Shown one piece after another: positions 9,220 to 18,248 of a stretch of 64,000 bases of DNA. Positions within the stretch are counted from its first letter, which is position 1. Each line of letters opens with the position of its first letter. The notes beneath the pieces were generated by a model. That model was not told the origin of the DNA. It worked only from the letters and a program-made list of their open reading frames with translations, and ran no database searches. Made by a program: the position numbers and the translations under genes. Origin of the DNA: Clostridia bacterium (GTDB lineage: Bacteria > Bacillota > Clostridia > Oscillospirales > CAG-272); assembly GCA_017472255.1 (NCBI GenBank), contig JAFUQU010000014.1, positions 439,596 through 503,595 of the forward strand, read 5' to 3'.

Positions 9220-10094
9220 TCATGGAGTTCGTTTCGAAAATTCCCGTGGAGAAGGGCTGGTCGGAGGATAAAAAATACTGCGTCACGGATTCGTCCGGGG
9301 CGAAGTATCTGCTGCGGGTATCGCCCGCAGAGAAGTACGCTGCCAAAGAGCGGGAGTTTGCCATGATGCAGCGGGTGGAAGCGCTGGGAGTGCCGATCTG
9401 CCGCCCGCTGGAATTCGGTCAATGTGACGAGGGCGTGTATTCCATCCAGTCGTGGATTGACGGCGAGGACGCGGAGGGGCGGATTCCCATGCTGCCGGAG
9501 GATGCCGCCTATGCCTACGGTCTGGACGCTGGACGGTATTTGGCGAGGATTCACACGATCCCCGCGCCGCCGGAACAGGGGGACTGGGCAGTTCGCTTCA
9601 ACCGGAAGATGGATTACAAGATCAAGAAGTACGGCGAGTGTCCGCTGAAATACGAGGGCGGGGAAGCCTTCCTCGACTACATCGCCGCCAACCGGCATCT
9701 GCTGGCGAATCGTCCCCAAAGCTATCAGCACGGCGATTATCACATAGGCAACATGATGATCGACCGGGCGGGGAAGCTGATTGTCATCGACTTCAATCGC
9801 AGCGACTTCGGCGACCCATGGGAGGAGTTCAACCGCATCGTCTGGTGCGCGCAGGCTTCCCCCGCCATGGCGTCGGGCATGGTGGACGGCTACTTCGGGG
9901 AAAGGGTGCCGGATGAATTCTGGCGGCTGCTGGCGCTGTACATTTCCAGCAATACGCTGTCCTCTCTCTACTGGGCGATTCCCTTCGGCGAGGGGGAGAT
10001 CGCTACCATGCGCAGGCAGGCGGCGGAGGTGCTCTGCTGGTACGACGGGATGCGCAATCCCGTGCCGACATGGTATCACAGGCAGAAATTTTAG
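9216..10094 (+). CDS. Aminoglycoside phosphotransferase-fold kinase
   Basis: A 292-residue small-molecule kinase of the APH/choline kinase fold. Brenner's motif is at HGDYHIGN (His172, Asp174, Asn179), and the metal-binding Asp is in VIDFNRSDFGDP (about Asp192). Its ATG overlaps the sialidase stop codon (ATGA-type), so the two are translationally coupled. The substrate is therefore more likely a sugar or amino-sugar than an antibiotic. Nothing specific points to drug resistance. An ATG at 9222 is an alternative start. Confidence 0.8.
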   Translation: MIMEFVSKIPVEKGWSEDKKYCVTDSSGAKYLLRVSPAEKYAAKEREFAMMQRVEALGVPICRPLEFGQCDEGVYSIQSWIDGEDAEGRIPMLPEDAAYAYGLDAGRYLARIHTIPAPPEQGDWAVRFNRKMDYKIKKYGECPLKYEGGEAFLDYIAANRHLLANRPQSYQHGDYHIGNMMIDRAGKLIVIDFNRSDFGDPWEEFNRIVWCAQASPAMASGMVDGYFGERVPDEFWRLLALYISSNTLSSLYWAIPFGEGEIATMRRQAAEVLCWYDGMRNPVPTWYHRQKF

Positions 10095-10113
10095 CTCGTT
10101 AATAAAATATACA

Positions 10114-10142
10114 TTGAAAAACGGCGGCTCCTGTGTTATAAT
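10114..10142 (+). promoter_or_regulatory. Sigma-A promoter of dapL
   Basis: TTGAAA (10114-10119), 17 bp, TATAAT (10137-10142), about 40 bp before the dapL start. Confidence 0.75.
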
Positions 10143-10180
10143 AAAAGCAGTCTATGAAAAATTTTCAAAGGAGACCTGCA

Positions 10181-11365
10181 ATGAAAATCAATGCAAATTA
10201 TCTTAATCTGAAGGAGAGCTATCTCTTCTCGGATATCGCCAAAAAGACCAACGCCTACAAGGCCGCCAATCCCGACGCCGATATTATTCGTCTGGGCATC
10301 GGCGACGTGACGCTGCCTCTCTGCAAGGCGGTCGTTGACGCGTTCCACGCCGCTTCCGACGAAATGGGCGTGAAGGAAACCTTCAAGGGCTACGGTCCCG
10401 AGCAGGGCTACGGCTTCCTGAAGGACGCCATCCGCGATTATTATAAGGAAGAGGACGGCGTGACGCTGGAGTCGGACGAAATCTTTATCTCTGACGGCGC
10501 AAAGAGCGATCTGGGCAACATCCTGGACATCTTCTCCAAGGAGAACACCGTACTCGTACCCGACCCGGTTTACCCGGTTTACGTGGACACCAACATCATG
10601 GACGGCCGCAAGATCGTCTATATGAGCGGCAATGCGGAGAACAACTTCCTCCCGCTGCCCGATGAGAACACGGTGGGCGACATCATCTACATCTGCTCGC
10701 CCAACAACCCCACCGGTGCGGCTTACAATCATGAGCAGCTCAAGCTGTGGGTGGACTACGCGCTGGTTCATGGCGCGCTGATCCTCTTTGACGCGGCTTA
10801 CGAATCCTTCGTCACCTCGAAGGAGCTGGTTCGTTCGATCTATGAGATCGAGGGCGCGCGCAAGTGTGCCATCGAGTTCTGCTCCTTCTCCAAGATCGCA
10901 GGCTTCACCGGCACCCGCTGCGGCTGGACGGTGGTTCCCGCCGAGCTGGAGTATGAGGGCGTGAAGCTGGGCAAGCTCTGGCTGCGCCGTCAGACCACCA
11001 AGTTCAACGGTGTGTCCTACCCGGTACAGAGAGCTGCCGCCGCTGTCTTCACCCCCGAGGGACGCAAGCAGATCGCCGAGAATCTGGACTACTACCGCGG
11101 CAACGCGAAGATCATCACCGCAGCGCTGGACGAGCTGGGCATCTGGTACACCGGCGGCGTGAACTCGCCTTATGTGTGGCTCAAGTGCCCCAACGGCATG
11201 GGCTCCTGGGAGTTCTTCGACCTGCTGCTGACCAAGGCTAATGTGGTTGGTACACCCGGTGCGGGCTTCGGCGCGATGGGCGAGGGCTTCTTCCGCCTGA
11301 CCGCCTTCGGTGATCGCGAGCGCACCCGTGAGGCTGCCGAGCGCATCAAGAAGCTGCTGAAATAA
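10181..11365 (+). CDS. dapL: LL-diaminopimelate aminotransferase
   Basis: A 394-residue class I/II PLP aminotransferase. It converts tetrahydrodipicolinate to LL-2,6-diaminopimelate in one step, for lysine and peptidoglycan. The opening ([20 protein letters not shown]), the [10 protein letters not shown] segment and the PLP-lysine motif [15 protein letters not shown] (Lys238) match DapL rather than general aspartate aminotransferases. The start at 10181 is chosen because AAAGGAG lies just upstream; an in-frame ATG at 10154 overlaps that ribosome site. It is monocistronic, with its own promoter and terminator. Confidence 0.93.
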   Translation: MKINANYLNLKESYLFSDIAKKTNAYKAANPDADIIRLGIGDVTLPLCKAVVDAFHAASDEMGVKETFKGYGPEQGYGFLKDAIRDYYKEEDGVTLESDEIFISDGAKSDLGNILDIFSKENTVLVPDPVYPVYVDTNIMDGRKIVYMSGNAENNFLPLPDENTVGDIIYICSPNNPTGAAYNHEQLKLWVDYALVHGALILFDAAYESFVTSKELVRSIYEIEGARKCAIEFCSFSKIAGFTGTRCGWTVVPAELEYEGVKLGKLWLRRQTTKFNGVSYPVQRAAAAVFTPEGRKQIAENLDYYRGNAKIITAALDELGIWYTGGVNSPYVWLKCPNGMGSWEFFDLLLTKANVVGTPGAGFGAMGEGFFRLTAFGDRERTREAAERIKKLLK

Positions 11366-11377
11366 GACAAAATATGG

Positions 11378-11407
11378 GAGGCATCGCCGACGGCGGTGCC
11401 TCTTTTT
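11378..11407 (+). terminator. Intrinsic terminator after dapL
   Basis: An 11-bp stem, GAGGCATCGCC with GGCGGTGCCTC, loop GAC, then TTTTT. Confidence 0.9.
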
Positions 11408-11448
11408 CGCGGAATGTGTAAATTCCTGAATTTTTTATGCACATTCGC

Positions 11449-11477
11449 TTGACCTTTGCCGAAAAATATAGTATAAT
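11449..11477 (+). promoter_or_regulatory. Sigma-A promoter of the M23-like gene
   Basis: TTGACC (11449-11454), 17 bp, TATAAT (11472-11477). Confidence 0.75.
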
Positions 11478-11523
11478 AGTATTACTATTATGGATATCTA
11501 TACTTTCGTGAAAGGAATACCAT

Positions 11524-13146
11524 ATGAATACACCCGTAAAAAGTATACTGACAGCCCTTGTCTGTGTGGCGGCACTGTTTATCCCCTCCTACGTTGCCAT
11601 CGCCAATTACGTCACCGCGCAGAACGCTCCGGTGGATGAGAAGAGCGTTTCCAAGCTGGAGATTACCGACATGGCGGGCAATCTGTTCACGCTGTCCTCC
11701 GATGATACCGCCGGTGCGAAGGCGATTGCGGATTTCGTAGCGGTCAACGGACGCGCCGCCGAGCAGACCTCTCTGCCCGAGCCGTTGGTCGGCACCGATT
11801 ACTTTGAGTTCAAATATTACAGCTACGACCGCGTATCCACCTATAAATATTATTACTCCACCAATCCCTCCGAGGCTTATTTTGTGGACAGCAACAATAC
11901 GGCGTACCGCATTACGGAGGATGACGCTGTTTCCTTCCTGTCAACGACGTATGCGCGCTGCTTGTACAACACCACCTCTTTCCCGGTGATGACGATCTCC
12001 GGCGAGACGGTGGCTCCGGTGGAAGGCGATTGGGCGTATAAAACCTACGGCGGCGAGTATGTGGCGCTGGACGACATCCCGCTTGGACAGCTTACCGAGA
12101 AGGTCTACCGCATGAAAGGCGCGTTCGCTCTCAGCTTTGACGATGAGCCTGACTTCCTGACCGTTACCATCAGCGACGGCGGCACGGTTATTTACAGCGA
12201 CCTGTACGCCAACATCGCCAATGCGTCGCTGGAGGGCAAGACCATCGACGTGGTGGTGGAAGCCAAGTGGTACGAGACCGAGGAGCAGTCCTGCTCCGGT
12301 TCGGCGGTTTACAAATTCAAGGCGAAGATTCTGCTGCCCGCCGTCTTCTATCTGGGCAAGACCGAGATTGAGCCGGGTGAATTCGTGGTGATTACCGCCA
12401 AAAACGTGGACGACCCGTCCGCCGTAACCTTTGCCAGCGAGCCTGACATCGGCTTTACGCCCACCTTCTTCGCCGACGGCGATGTGGTGCGGGCGCTGGT
12501 TCCCGTCAGCTACGACTTTACCGGCAATGAGGTGAAGTTCACCTGCTCCTACGGCGAAGTGTCCCAGGATATGACGCTGGATATCACGCCTAAGACCTTC
12601 CGCAGCGTGACGCTGAGCATCAGCGCTACTATCGCAACACAGACGCGCACCGCCACCACCATGAAAGCGTATGACGACGCCATGGCGCCGGTTATTGCCG
12701 AGACCTCCTCCACGCCGCTGTGGGAAGGCACGTTCATTGAGGGTGTCGATGGCGTGGGTAAGACCGCGTACCTGAACTGCGGCTTCGGCATACGCCGCAC
12801 CATCAGTGCGACGGGCGATGTATACCGTCACGAAGGCGTGGACTATGTTCTTGCCGCGGGAAGCGATGTTATGGCGGTGAACAACGGTACGGTCGCTTAT
12901 ACCGGATATCTGGATTACACGGGATACACGGTGGTGATCGATCACGGTCTGGGTCTGAAGAGCTACTACTACCACATGAGCGCCACCGCTGTAAAGGTGG
13001 GTGACACCGTGACAAAGGGTGATGTGATCGGATATGTGGGCGCCACCGGTTTTGCCGAGCAGAACAAGGTTCACATCGGTCTGGCCGTTTACGGCGTGCC
13101 CGTCTGCCCCTACGATCTGTGGGAAGAGGGCATTATCATGAAGTAA
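11524..13146 (+). CDS. Membrane-anchored LytM/M23-domain protein with altered active site
   Basis: A 540-residue protein with one N-terminal membrane segment (about residues 9-28), an extracellular region of about 380 residues of unknown fold, and a C-terminal M23 domain (about 405-535). The first zinc motif is intact (HEGVD, His436 and Asp440), as are His484 in YYYHMS and the last zinc ligand His517. The usual HxH reads K-V-H, with Lys515 replacing the first, catalytic His. Activity may therefore be lost or changed. The layout recalls the sporulation protein SpoIIQ (one membrane pass plus LytM, often degenerate), but this protein is about twice as long. It could equally be an envelope scaffold or activator. 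Confidence 0.8.
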   Translation: MNTPVKSILTALVCVAALFIPSYVAIANYVTAQNAPVDEKSVSKLEITDMAGNLFTLSSDDTAGAKAIADFVAVNGRAAEQTSLPEPLVGTDYFEFKYYSYDRVSTYKYYYSTNPSEAYFVDSNNTAYRITEDDAVSFLSTTYARCLYNTTSFPVMTISGETVAPVEGDWAYKTYGGEYVALDDIPLGQLTEKVYRMKGAFALSFDDEPDFLTVTISDGGTVIYSDLYANIANASLEGKTIDVVVEAKWYETEEQSCSGSAVYKFKAKILLPAVFYLGKTEIEPGEFVVITAKNVDDPSAVTFASEPDIGFTPTFFADGDVVRALVPVSYDFTGNEVKFTCSYGEVSQDMTLDITPKTFRSVTLSISATIATQTRTATTMKAYDDAMAPVIAETSSTPLWEGTFIEGVDGVGKTAYLNCGFGIRRTISATGDVYRHEGVDYVLAAGSDVMAVNNGTVAYTGYLDYTGYTVVIDHGLGLKSYYYHMSATAVKVGDTVTKGDVIGYVGATGFAEQNKVHIGLAVYGVPVCPYDLWEEGIIMK

Positions 13147-13147
13147 G

Positions 13148-13181
13148 AAAATACCGCGGACTGCGAAGTCCGCGGTATTTT
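13148..13181. terminator. Bidirectional terminator between the M23-like gene and araC-type gene
   Basis: A 15-bp stem, AAAATACCGCGGACT with AGTCCGCGGTATTTT around GCGA. A run is available on both strands, serving the two convergent genes. Confidence 0.9.
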
Positions 13182-13182
13182 C

Positions 13183-13965
13183 TTATAATTGCTCTGTTTT
13201 TCTGTATTCCCGGGGAGATTTACCCATGATGGCTTTGAACACTCGGCGAAAGTAAATGGAGGATTCAAAGCCGAGGGTATCGCTGATTTCCTCAATGCTC
13301 ATACTGCGGTCGTCCAGTAGTAGACGCGCGGCATGGCGGATGAGCGCGTTGTTTTTATAGGTGATAGGCGATTGCCCCGTCACCGAACGGAAGCATCGGT
13401 AAAAATAAGAGGTGCTGAGACTGCACATCTGGGCCAAAGATTCTACGGTTATCGGTTCTGTGTAATGTTCATCCAGATAATGTACCGCTGGATAAACCGC
13501 CGAATGCAAATCGGAGCGGGAGATTCCTGCAAGCCTTGGACATACCGCCGCAAAGACGCTGTAAACATGGGACAGCGATTCATACAGACGGTGCGGATCG
13601 TTATCGCAGACCACCGCTGCTTCAAAATGCGACCGCATCCCGAGCAGACCGGTGAGCTTCTGCACTGGAAAGGTGTGTGTTCCGAAGGGTTCGGCAGTGG
13701 GATGGCAGATAAAGTGAATGGTCAGATACCGGCATTCCGGACGTTCCCATTGAAGGGTATAGGTCGAACCTATCGGTGTGAAAATGATGTCACCGGCAGA
13801 GAGTGAGAAAGCATTGTCCCCGGAGGTACAGACGGCATCGCCGTCGAGAAAGAAGCCAAAACTGCTGTAGGGACGGGGTGAGCTGCTGTGATCGTCAAGG
13901 CAGCATGGAGGCGAATGGTATTCTGCGCAGCGCAGAAAGGTGATAGTCTGGGTATCGATGTTCAT
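13183..13965 (-). CDS. AraC-family transcriptional regulator (cupin plus double HTH)
   Basis: A 260-residue regulator. The N-terminal cupin-like sensing half includes FSLSAGDIIFTPIGSTYTL. The C-terminal AraC/XylS domain (about 155-255) has two helix-turn-helix units: VESLAQMCSLSTSYFYRCFR and IEEISDTLGFESSIYFRRVFK, then GKSPREYR. It is divergent from the solute-binding lipoprotein at 14094 and probably controls it. Its own promoter (14004-14032) is perfect, while the lipoprotein promoter is poor, as expected of an activator and its target. The ligand is probably a sugar, which is inference. Confidence 0.9.
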   Translation of the reverse strand: MNIDTQTITFLRCAEYHSPPCCLDDHSSSPRPYSSFGFFLDGDAVCTSGDNAFSLSAGDIIFTPIGSTYTLQWERPECRYLTIHFICHPTAEPFGTHTFPVQKLTGLLGMRSHFEAAVVCDNDPHRLYESLSHVYSVFAAVCPRLAGISRSDLHSAVYPAVHYLDEHYTEPITVESLAQMCSLSTSYFYRCFRSVTGQSPITYKNNALIRHAARLLLDDRSMSIEEISDTLGFESSIYFRRVFKAIMGKSPREYRKTEQL

Positions 13966-14003
13966 ATGACGCTCCGATAAATAGAATCGTTTTGTTATAT
14001 GAT

Positions 14004-14032
14004 ATTATACTATATTTTATTTTACCTGTCAA
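14004..14032 (-). promoter_or_regulatory. Sigma-A promoter of the araC-type gene
   Basis: On the minus strand, TTGACA (14032-14027), 17 bp, TATAAT (14009-14004), both perfect. Confidence 0.8.
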
Positions 14033-14049
14033 TATGATAAAATAAAAAC

Positions 14050-14064
14050 AACCGAATTTCGGTT
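14050..14064 (+). promoter_or_regulatory. Palindromic site AACCGAATTTCGGTT, candidate operator or 5' hairpin
   Basis: Arms AACCGAA and TTCGGTT surround a central T, 30 bp before the lipoprotein start. A near twin (AACCGATTCGGTT) lies at 30193-30205 before the rhamnosidase gene, which favours a shared DNA-binding regulator over a chance hairpin. Confidence 0.4.
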
Positions 14065-14093
14065 AATATTATTGGCAAGAGAGGTAGGATAAG

Positions 14094-15563
14094 ATGAATA
14101 AAAGATACAAACGGTTTGTTTCTATTCTCCTGCTTGCGGCGCTGCTGCTGGCAGGCTGTGGTAGTGAGGCGTCAGACACAAAGGCAAATGATACGAATGC
14201 GACAGATGTGACGGACACGACAGCGGAGACGATGCAGCAGGACAATCTGCCGTCCGGACTGGATTTCGGCGGAGAAACGGTATCGGTCTATGTGCGCGGC
14301 GACAACGTGAACACGGAGTTTGATGCGGAGGAGTCGGGCGACATTGTGGACGACGCGATCTACAAACGCAATCGAGCCGTTGAGGAGCGGCTGAACGTAA
14401 AGCTCAGCTATTTTGCCAACACGACAGAGGATGCCTGGGGCGAGCGGGATAAATACATGAATACCATCCGCGGCAGCGTCATGAGCGACGATGGTTCCAT
14501 CGATCTGGTGGGCAGCTCGTCGGTTTATAACCCGATCATGGCCAGAGAAGGGCTTTTCTTTAATCTGCTGGTGGATGATATGCCTTATCTTGATTTCATG
14601 CAGCCCTGGTGGTCCGAGAGCTTGATTAACGAGATGGCGGTGGACGGAAGGCTGTACACGGCATCCGGAGATGCGTCGCTTGGGTTGATCAAGGGCATGA
14701 TGTGCTTTTATTTCAATAAGGAGCTGACGGAGGCGTTTCAGATTCCCGATCTTTATGAGACGGTACAGAGCGGTCAATGGACACTTGGGAAGATGCACGA
14801 ATACGTCACACTGGCTTACCACGATCTGAACGGCAACACGAAAGCGGACGAGGAAGATCGGTTGGGACTGATCATCGATAACCAGAATTATGGAACGAAT
14901 TTCTATACTTCATGCGGATTGAAAATGATTGATAAGAACGAGGAAGGCATTCCGTTCATAGCGGTCGGCAGTGAACGTGTTGTTGAGGTGCTTGACCGGC
15001 TTGCCGGAATGTTTGTACAGCCGGGCTATTCGGTGGGTATGGACGAAACTGAACTCACGCAGACTTTTCTTGAAGGGCGGGCATTGTTCTACGCGGGCGA
15101 ATTCGCGTCCACGGAGAAGTTCCGGGAGGTAGAGTTTGATTTCGGCGTGATTCCGTTCCCGAAATATGATGAGGAGCAGGAGGAGTACCTGACGGCGGCG
15201 CGCAATACCTATACGGGCTTTTCCATCCCGGTGACGGCGGACAAGGAGATGGTGGCTGCGGTGCTGGAGGCCATGGGCTCCGAGAGCTGGCGGACGGTCT
15301 CGCCCGCGTATTACGAGCAGGCGCTGAAGGTCAAATACAGCCGCGACGACGTGTCGTCGCAGATGTACGATCTGATCCGCTCGGGTATCGTCTTTGATTA
15401 CGGTTTGGCGCACAATCTGGTACTGGACAATCTGTCCGTGAATCTGCGCGTTCAGATTGTGGGCGCGCTGGGGACGTGGACGAGCGTGTATGCATCGAAA
15501 AAGACGCAGTGGGAAACGCTGCTGGAGGAATATCTGGCGGATATCGCGGAGTTAGAGGAATAA
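14094..15563 (+). CDS. Extracellular solute-binding lipoprotein (family 1)
   Basis: A 489-residue lipoprotein with lipobox LAGC (Cys22), a Thr/Asp-rich linker (about 25-50), then a bilobal binding fold. Family 1 features include DIVDDAIYKRNRAVEERLNVKL, INEMAVDGRLYTASGD and ALFYAGEFASTEKFREVEFDFGVIPFPKYDE. Proteins of this type deliver oligosaccharides to ABC permeases, but no permease is encoded in the window. It is divergent from the AraC regulator at 13183, which probably responds to the same nutrient. GAGAGGTAGG upstream supplies the ribosome site. Confidence 0.88.
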   Translation: MNKRYKRFVSILLLAALLLAGCGSEASDTKANDTNATDVTDTTAETMQQDNLPSGLDFGGETVSVYVRGDNVNTEFDAEESGDIVDDAIYKRNRAVEERLNVKLSYFANTTEDAWGERDKYMNTIRGSVMSDDGSIDLVGSSSVYNPIMAREGLFFNLLVDDMPYLDFMQPWWSESLINEMAVDGRLYTASGDASLGLIKGMMCFYFNKELTEAFQIPDLYETVQSGQWTLGKMHEYVTLAYHDLNGNTKADEEDRLGLIIDNQNYGTNFYTSCGLKMIDKNEEGIPFIAVGSERVVEVLDRLAGMFVQPGYSVGMDETELTQTFLEGRALFYAGEFASTEKFREVEFDFGVIPFPKYDEEQEEYLTAARNTYTGFSIPVTADKEMVAAVLEAMGSESWRTVSPAYYEQALKVKYSRDDVSSQMYDLIRSGIVFDYGLAHNLVLDNLSVNLRVQIVGALGTWTSVYASKKTQWETLLEEYLADIAELEE

Positions 15564-15570
15564 AAGAAAT

Positions 15571-15607
15571 GGGACTGCTGCACTTTAATGCAGCAGTCCC
15601 GTCTGTT
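15571..15607. terminator. Bidirectional terminator between the lipoprotein and transaldolase genes
   Basis: A 12-bp stem, GGGACTGCTGCA with TGCAGCAGTCCC, loop CTTTAA. T-rich sequence follows on each strand, so it serves both convergent genes. Confidence 0.8.
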
Positions 15608-15620
15608 TATTTCTGCGTTC

Positions 15621-16304
15621 TTATATCATTTCGGCGATGCCCTTGCCGAAGCGGACGTTCCACTTGGCGTCGAAGTTGGCGCATTCCTTCGCTGTTCCGC
15701 CGTGGGTGGCCAGCGTGGTCAGCATATCGGCGGTGACGGTGACAGCCGTGACGCCGCTGTGGATGCAGCGCTCCACCTGCGCGGCGGTGCGGAAGCTGGC
15801 GGCGAGAATCTGTGTCTGGGTCAAACCGTGGAAGCGCAGTTCCTCGGCCATGTCGGCGGCAACCTGTGGACCGTCCAGCGACAGATTATCCAGGTGCGAT
15901 ATGTAGGGCGCGGCATAATCCACGCCGCATTTTGCGGCCAGCAGCGCCTGAGAGGTGCTGTAGACGGCGGTGGCGGTGATGGACAGGCCGTCGGCGGCCA
16001 GCTGCTTCATGGCCGCGAAGCCGTCAGGGGTGGCTGGAATTTTGATGGAGGTGTTGTCTCCGAGAAAATCGGCCAGCTTTATGGCGTCGCGGATCATCCC
16101 TTTGGTATCGGATGAAGTGACCTGCGCGAAGAGCAGGCGGGAACCAGTCAGGCTTCGGATGGCGTCAAGCTGTGCGGCGACCGTCTGTCCCTCGGGAAGA
16201 TCGCGGGCGAGGATGGCGGGGTTGGTGGTTACGCCGTCCAGCGGCCAGCATTCGAGCGCGGTACGTATGATGTCCACGTCCGCGCTGTCAAGAAAATATT
16301 GCAT
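15621..16304 (-). CDS. Small transaldolase / fructose-6-phosphate aldolase-like protein
   Basis: A 227-residue TIM-barrel enzyme of the short transaldolase family. It has MQYFLDSADVDIIRTALECW, the GVTTNPAI motif and the Schiff-base lysine in SIKIPAT. Members either transfer a dihydroxyacetone unit in the pentose phosphate pathway or act as fructose-6-phosphate aldolase; sequence alone does not separate these. It has its own promoter and shares a terminator with the convergent lipoprotein gene. The AASFRTAAQVERCIHSGVTAVT segment is typical. Confidence 0.88.
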   Translation of the reverse strand: MQYFLDSADVDIIRTALECWPLDGVTTNPAILARDLPEGQTVAAQLDAIRSLTGSRLLFAQVTSSDTKGMIRDAIKLADFLGDNTSIKIPATPDGFAAMKQLAADGLSITATAVYSTSQALLAAKCGVDYAAPYISHLDNLSLDGPQVAADMAEELRFHGLTQTQILAASFRTAAQVERCIHSGVTAVTVTADMLTTLATHGGTAKECANFDAKWNVRFGKGIAEMI

Positions 16305-16340
16305 GGTGAATCTCCGTTCTCATAAAATCATTCGATTGAT

Positions 16341-16369
16341 ATTGTACCACATTTTTCGTTCGGGAGCAA
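16341..16369 (-). promoter_or_regulatory. Sigma-A promoter of the transaldolase gene
   Basis: On the minus strand, TTGCTC (16369-16364), 17 bp, TACAAT (16346-16341). Confidence 0.6.
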
Positions 16370-16417
16370 TAGTTTGCGGACATTTTTCACGAAGTTTTTT
16401 TATGGCGGGAAATGGTA

Positions 16418-16446
16418 TTGTTTTTTTGTCCGCCGTGTGATATAAT
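16418..16446 (+). promoter_or_regulatory. Sigma-A promoter of the methyl-transfer cassette
   Basis: TTGTTT (16418-16423), 17 bp, TATAAT (16441-16446), 35 bp before the start at 16481. No SAM riboswitch or T-box fits in the short leader. Confidence 0.65.
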
Positions 16447-16480
16447 GAAGTAAAGCATTATTATAAATTGAGGAGATTTT

Positions 16481-18226
16481 ATGCCCGATTTTCGTTTTGA
16501 CGGAGCGTTCGGAACGCTCTACGGCGAGCTTGGCGGAAAGGAAGAAATCTGCGAGCTTGCCAATCTCACCGACCGGAGCATGGTGAAGCGCATCCACCAC
16601 GCTTATATCGCCGCCGGGGCGGATGCCATCAAAACCAATACCTATCAGGCAAACCGCACGGTCATCGCCGATGAACGGCAGCTGCGGAATGTGATCGCCG
16701 CCGGATATGAGCTGGCGCTGGACGCCGCCGGCGATCAGGCGAAGGTTTTTGCCGACATCGGCAATGTGGCGGCACCGCTTGCCGAGGCGTCGGCTGCCTG
16801 CACACAGACGGCGCGCATCTTCTGCGAGCTGGGAGCCGGATGCTTCCTATTTGAAACACTGGACGACATTGAGCCGGTAGAAGAAGCGGTGGCTTATGTG
16901 CGCGAGAATGTGCCGGGCGCGGTGATCATTCTTTCTTTCGCCGTGGCGCAGGATGGTTACACCAGACGGGGTATTTTTTACGCGAAGCTGATCGAGCGGG
17001 CGCTGGAGATTGCCGACTATGCCGGACTGAACTGTATATGTGGTCCGGCGGTTATGCACGAGCTGGCGGCGGGGTTGGGCAGGCTGATTCCCGGCTTAGA
17101 TTACAGCCGCCTGTCGCTGATGCCCAACGCCAGCTATCCCGCCCGCCAGAACGGGCGGATGATGTTTTCCAACAATCCCTCCTATTTCGCGGATAAGCTG
17201 TCCTTGCTGGCGGCGCTGGGCGCGGGAATCATCGGCGGCTGCTGCGGAACCACGCCCGCCCATATGGAAGCGGCCTATCGTCTGCTGGACAGCGCTTCGC
17301 CTGCGGCGGCGAAAATGCCCGATCCGCCTGCCGTGACGGTACGTCATTCGGCGCTGGCTGACTTCGATTACAGCCGAAAGCTTATCGCTGTGGAGTTGAA
17401 CCCGCCGTTGAACTGCGATGCGTCCTTCTTCATGGAGGCGGCGCGGCGGTTTGTTGACAGAGGAGCGGACGCGCTGACCGTCACCGATTCACCGCTGTCC
17501 CGCGCCCGCGCCGACACCTTCATGCTGTCGGCAAAGCTTCGCCGCGAGCTGGGCATCGAGGTGCTCCCTCACCTCACCTGCCGCGACCGCAACCGGGTCG
17601 CCATCAAGGGGACGCTGATGGCAGCGTCCATTGAGGAAATTGGCAGTTTGCTGGCGATTACCGGCGATTCGCCCGACGCCATGCTGCGCGCCGACGGCGT
17701 GAAGGGCGTGTACAACCTCAGCTCAAACGGGCTGATTTCCTATGTGGACAGTCTGAACCGGGACGTGCTGGCGTCCGCGCCCTACTACATCGCGGCGGCG
17801 CTGAACGTGAACGTTCCGAACTTCTCCGCTGAGCTGGAACGCGCCAAGAAAAAGCTTTCACTGGGCGCGTCCATGCTGGTGACGCAGGCGATGTTTACGC
17901 CGGAGAGCGTGGAAAACCTGTGCCGCGCCCGGGGCGAGCTGCCCGGCTGCCGGATTCTGGCGGGGGTTATGCCGCTGGCGGGGTATAAGAACGCCATGTT
18001 CCTTTCCAACGAGGTGGGCGGCATTACGATTCCGCAGGAGCTTTGCGAGTCCATGAAGGACGCCTCACCCGAACGGACGAAGGAAATTTCCGTGGGCTAC
18101 AGCCGCTCGATGATTGAGCAGGCGTGGGATTTCTGTGACGGCTTCTATCTGATGTTCCCGCTGAAAAAGGTGGACTTCGCCGAAGCCCTGGTCGATTTTA
18201 TCAAAGAAAAGGATGGCCGCCTGTGA
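16481..18226 (+). CDS. Bifunctional homocysteine S-methyltransferase / methylenetetrahydrofolate reductase
   Basis: A 581-residue fusion. Residues 1 to about 275 form the homocysteine methyltransferase domain, with FDGAFGTLY at the start and the zinc-binding GGCCGTTPAHM near its end. Residues about 300-580 resemble the MetF TIM barrel that reduces methylene-THF to methyl-THF (ITGDSPDAM, GVYNLSSNGLI, GASMLVTQAMF, GVMPLAGYKNAMFL). The architecture matches Bacillus YitJ. With the pterin-binding gene that follows, it supplies most modules of methionine synthase, but no cobalamin-binding module is present in the window. Confidence 0.9.
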   Translation: MPDFRFDGAFGTLYGELGGKEEICELANLTDRSMVKRIHHAYIAAGADAIKTNTYQANRTVIADERQLRNVIAAGYELALDAAGDQAKVFADIGNVAAPLAEASAACTQTARIFCELGAGCFLFETLDDIEPVEEAVAYVRENVPGAVIILSFAVAQDGYTRRGIFYAKLIERALEIADYAGLNCICGPAVMHELAAGLGRLIPGLDYSRLSLMPNASYPARQNGRMMFSNNPSYFADKLSLLAALGAGIIGGCCGTTPAHMEAAYRLLDSASPAAAKMPDPPAVTVRHSALADFDYSRKLIAVELNPPLNCDASFFMEAARRFVDRGADALTVTDSPLSRARADTFMLSAKLRRELGIEVLPHLTCRDRNRVAIKGTLMAASIEEIGSLLAITGDSPDAMLRADGVKGVYNLSSNGLISYVDSLNRDVLASAPYYIAAALNVNVPNFSAELERAKKKLSLGASMLVTQAMFTPESVENLCRARGELPGCRILAGVMPLAGYKNAMFLSNEVGGITIPQELCESMKDASPERTKEISVGYSRSMIEQAWDFCDGFYLMFPLKKVDFAEALVDFIKEKDGRL

Positions 18227-18248
18227 ACGGCCGGAAGGAGAAAATAGT

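Noticed and set aside
9216..10094. Aminoglycoside resistance gene
   Set aside because: It has the APH fold but is coupled to a sialidase and carries no feature of a specific resistance enzyme. A metabolic kinase is more likely.
13148..13181. Hairpins between convergent genes as repeat or CRISPR elements
   Set aside because: These and the similar structures at 15571 and 25594 are single terminators. No regularly spaced repeats of CRISPR type were seen anywhere in the window.
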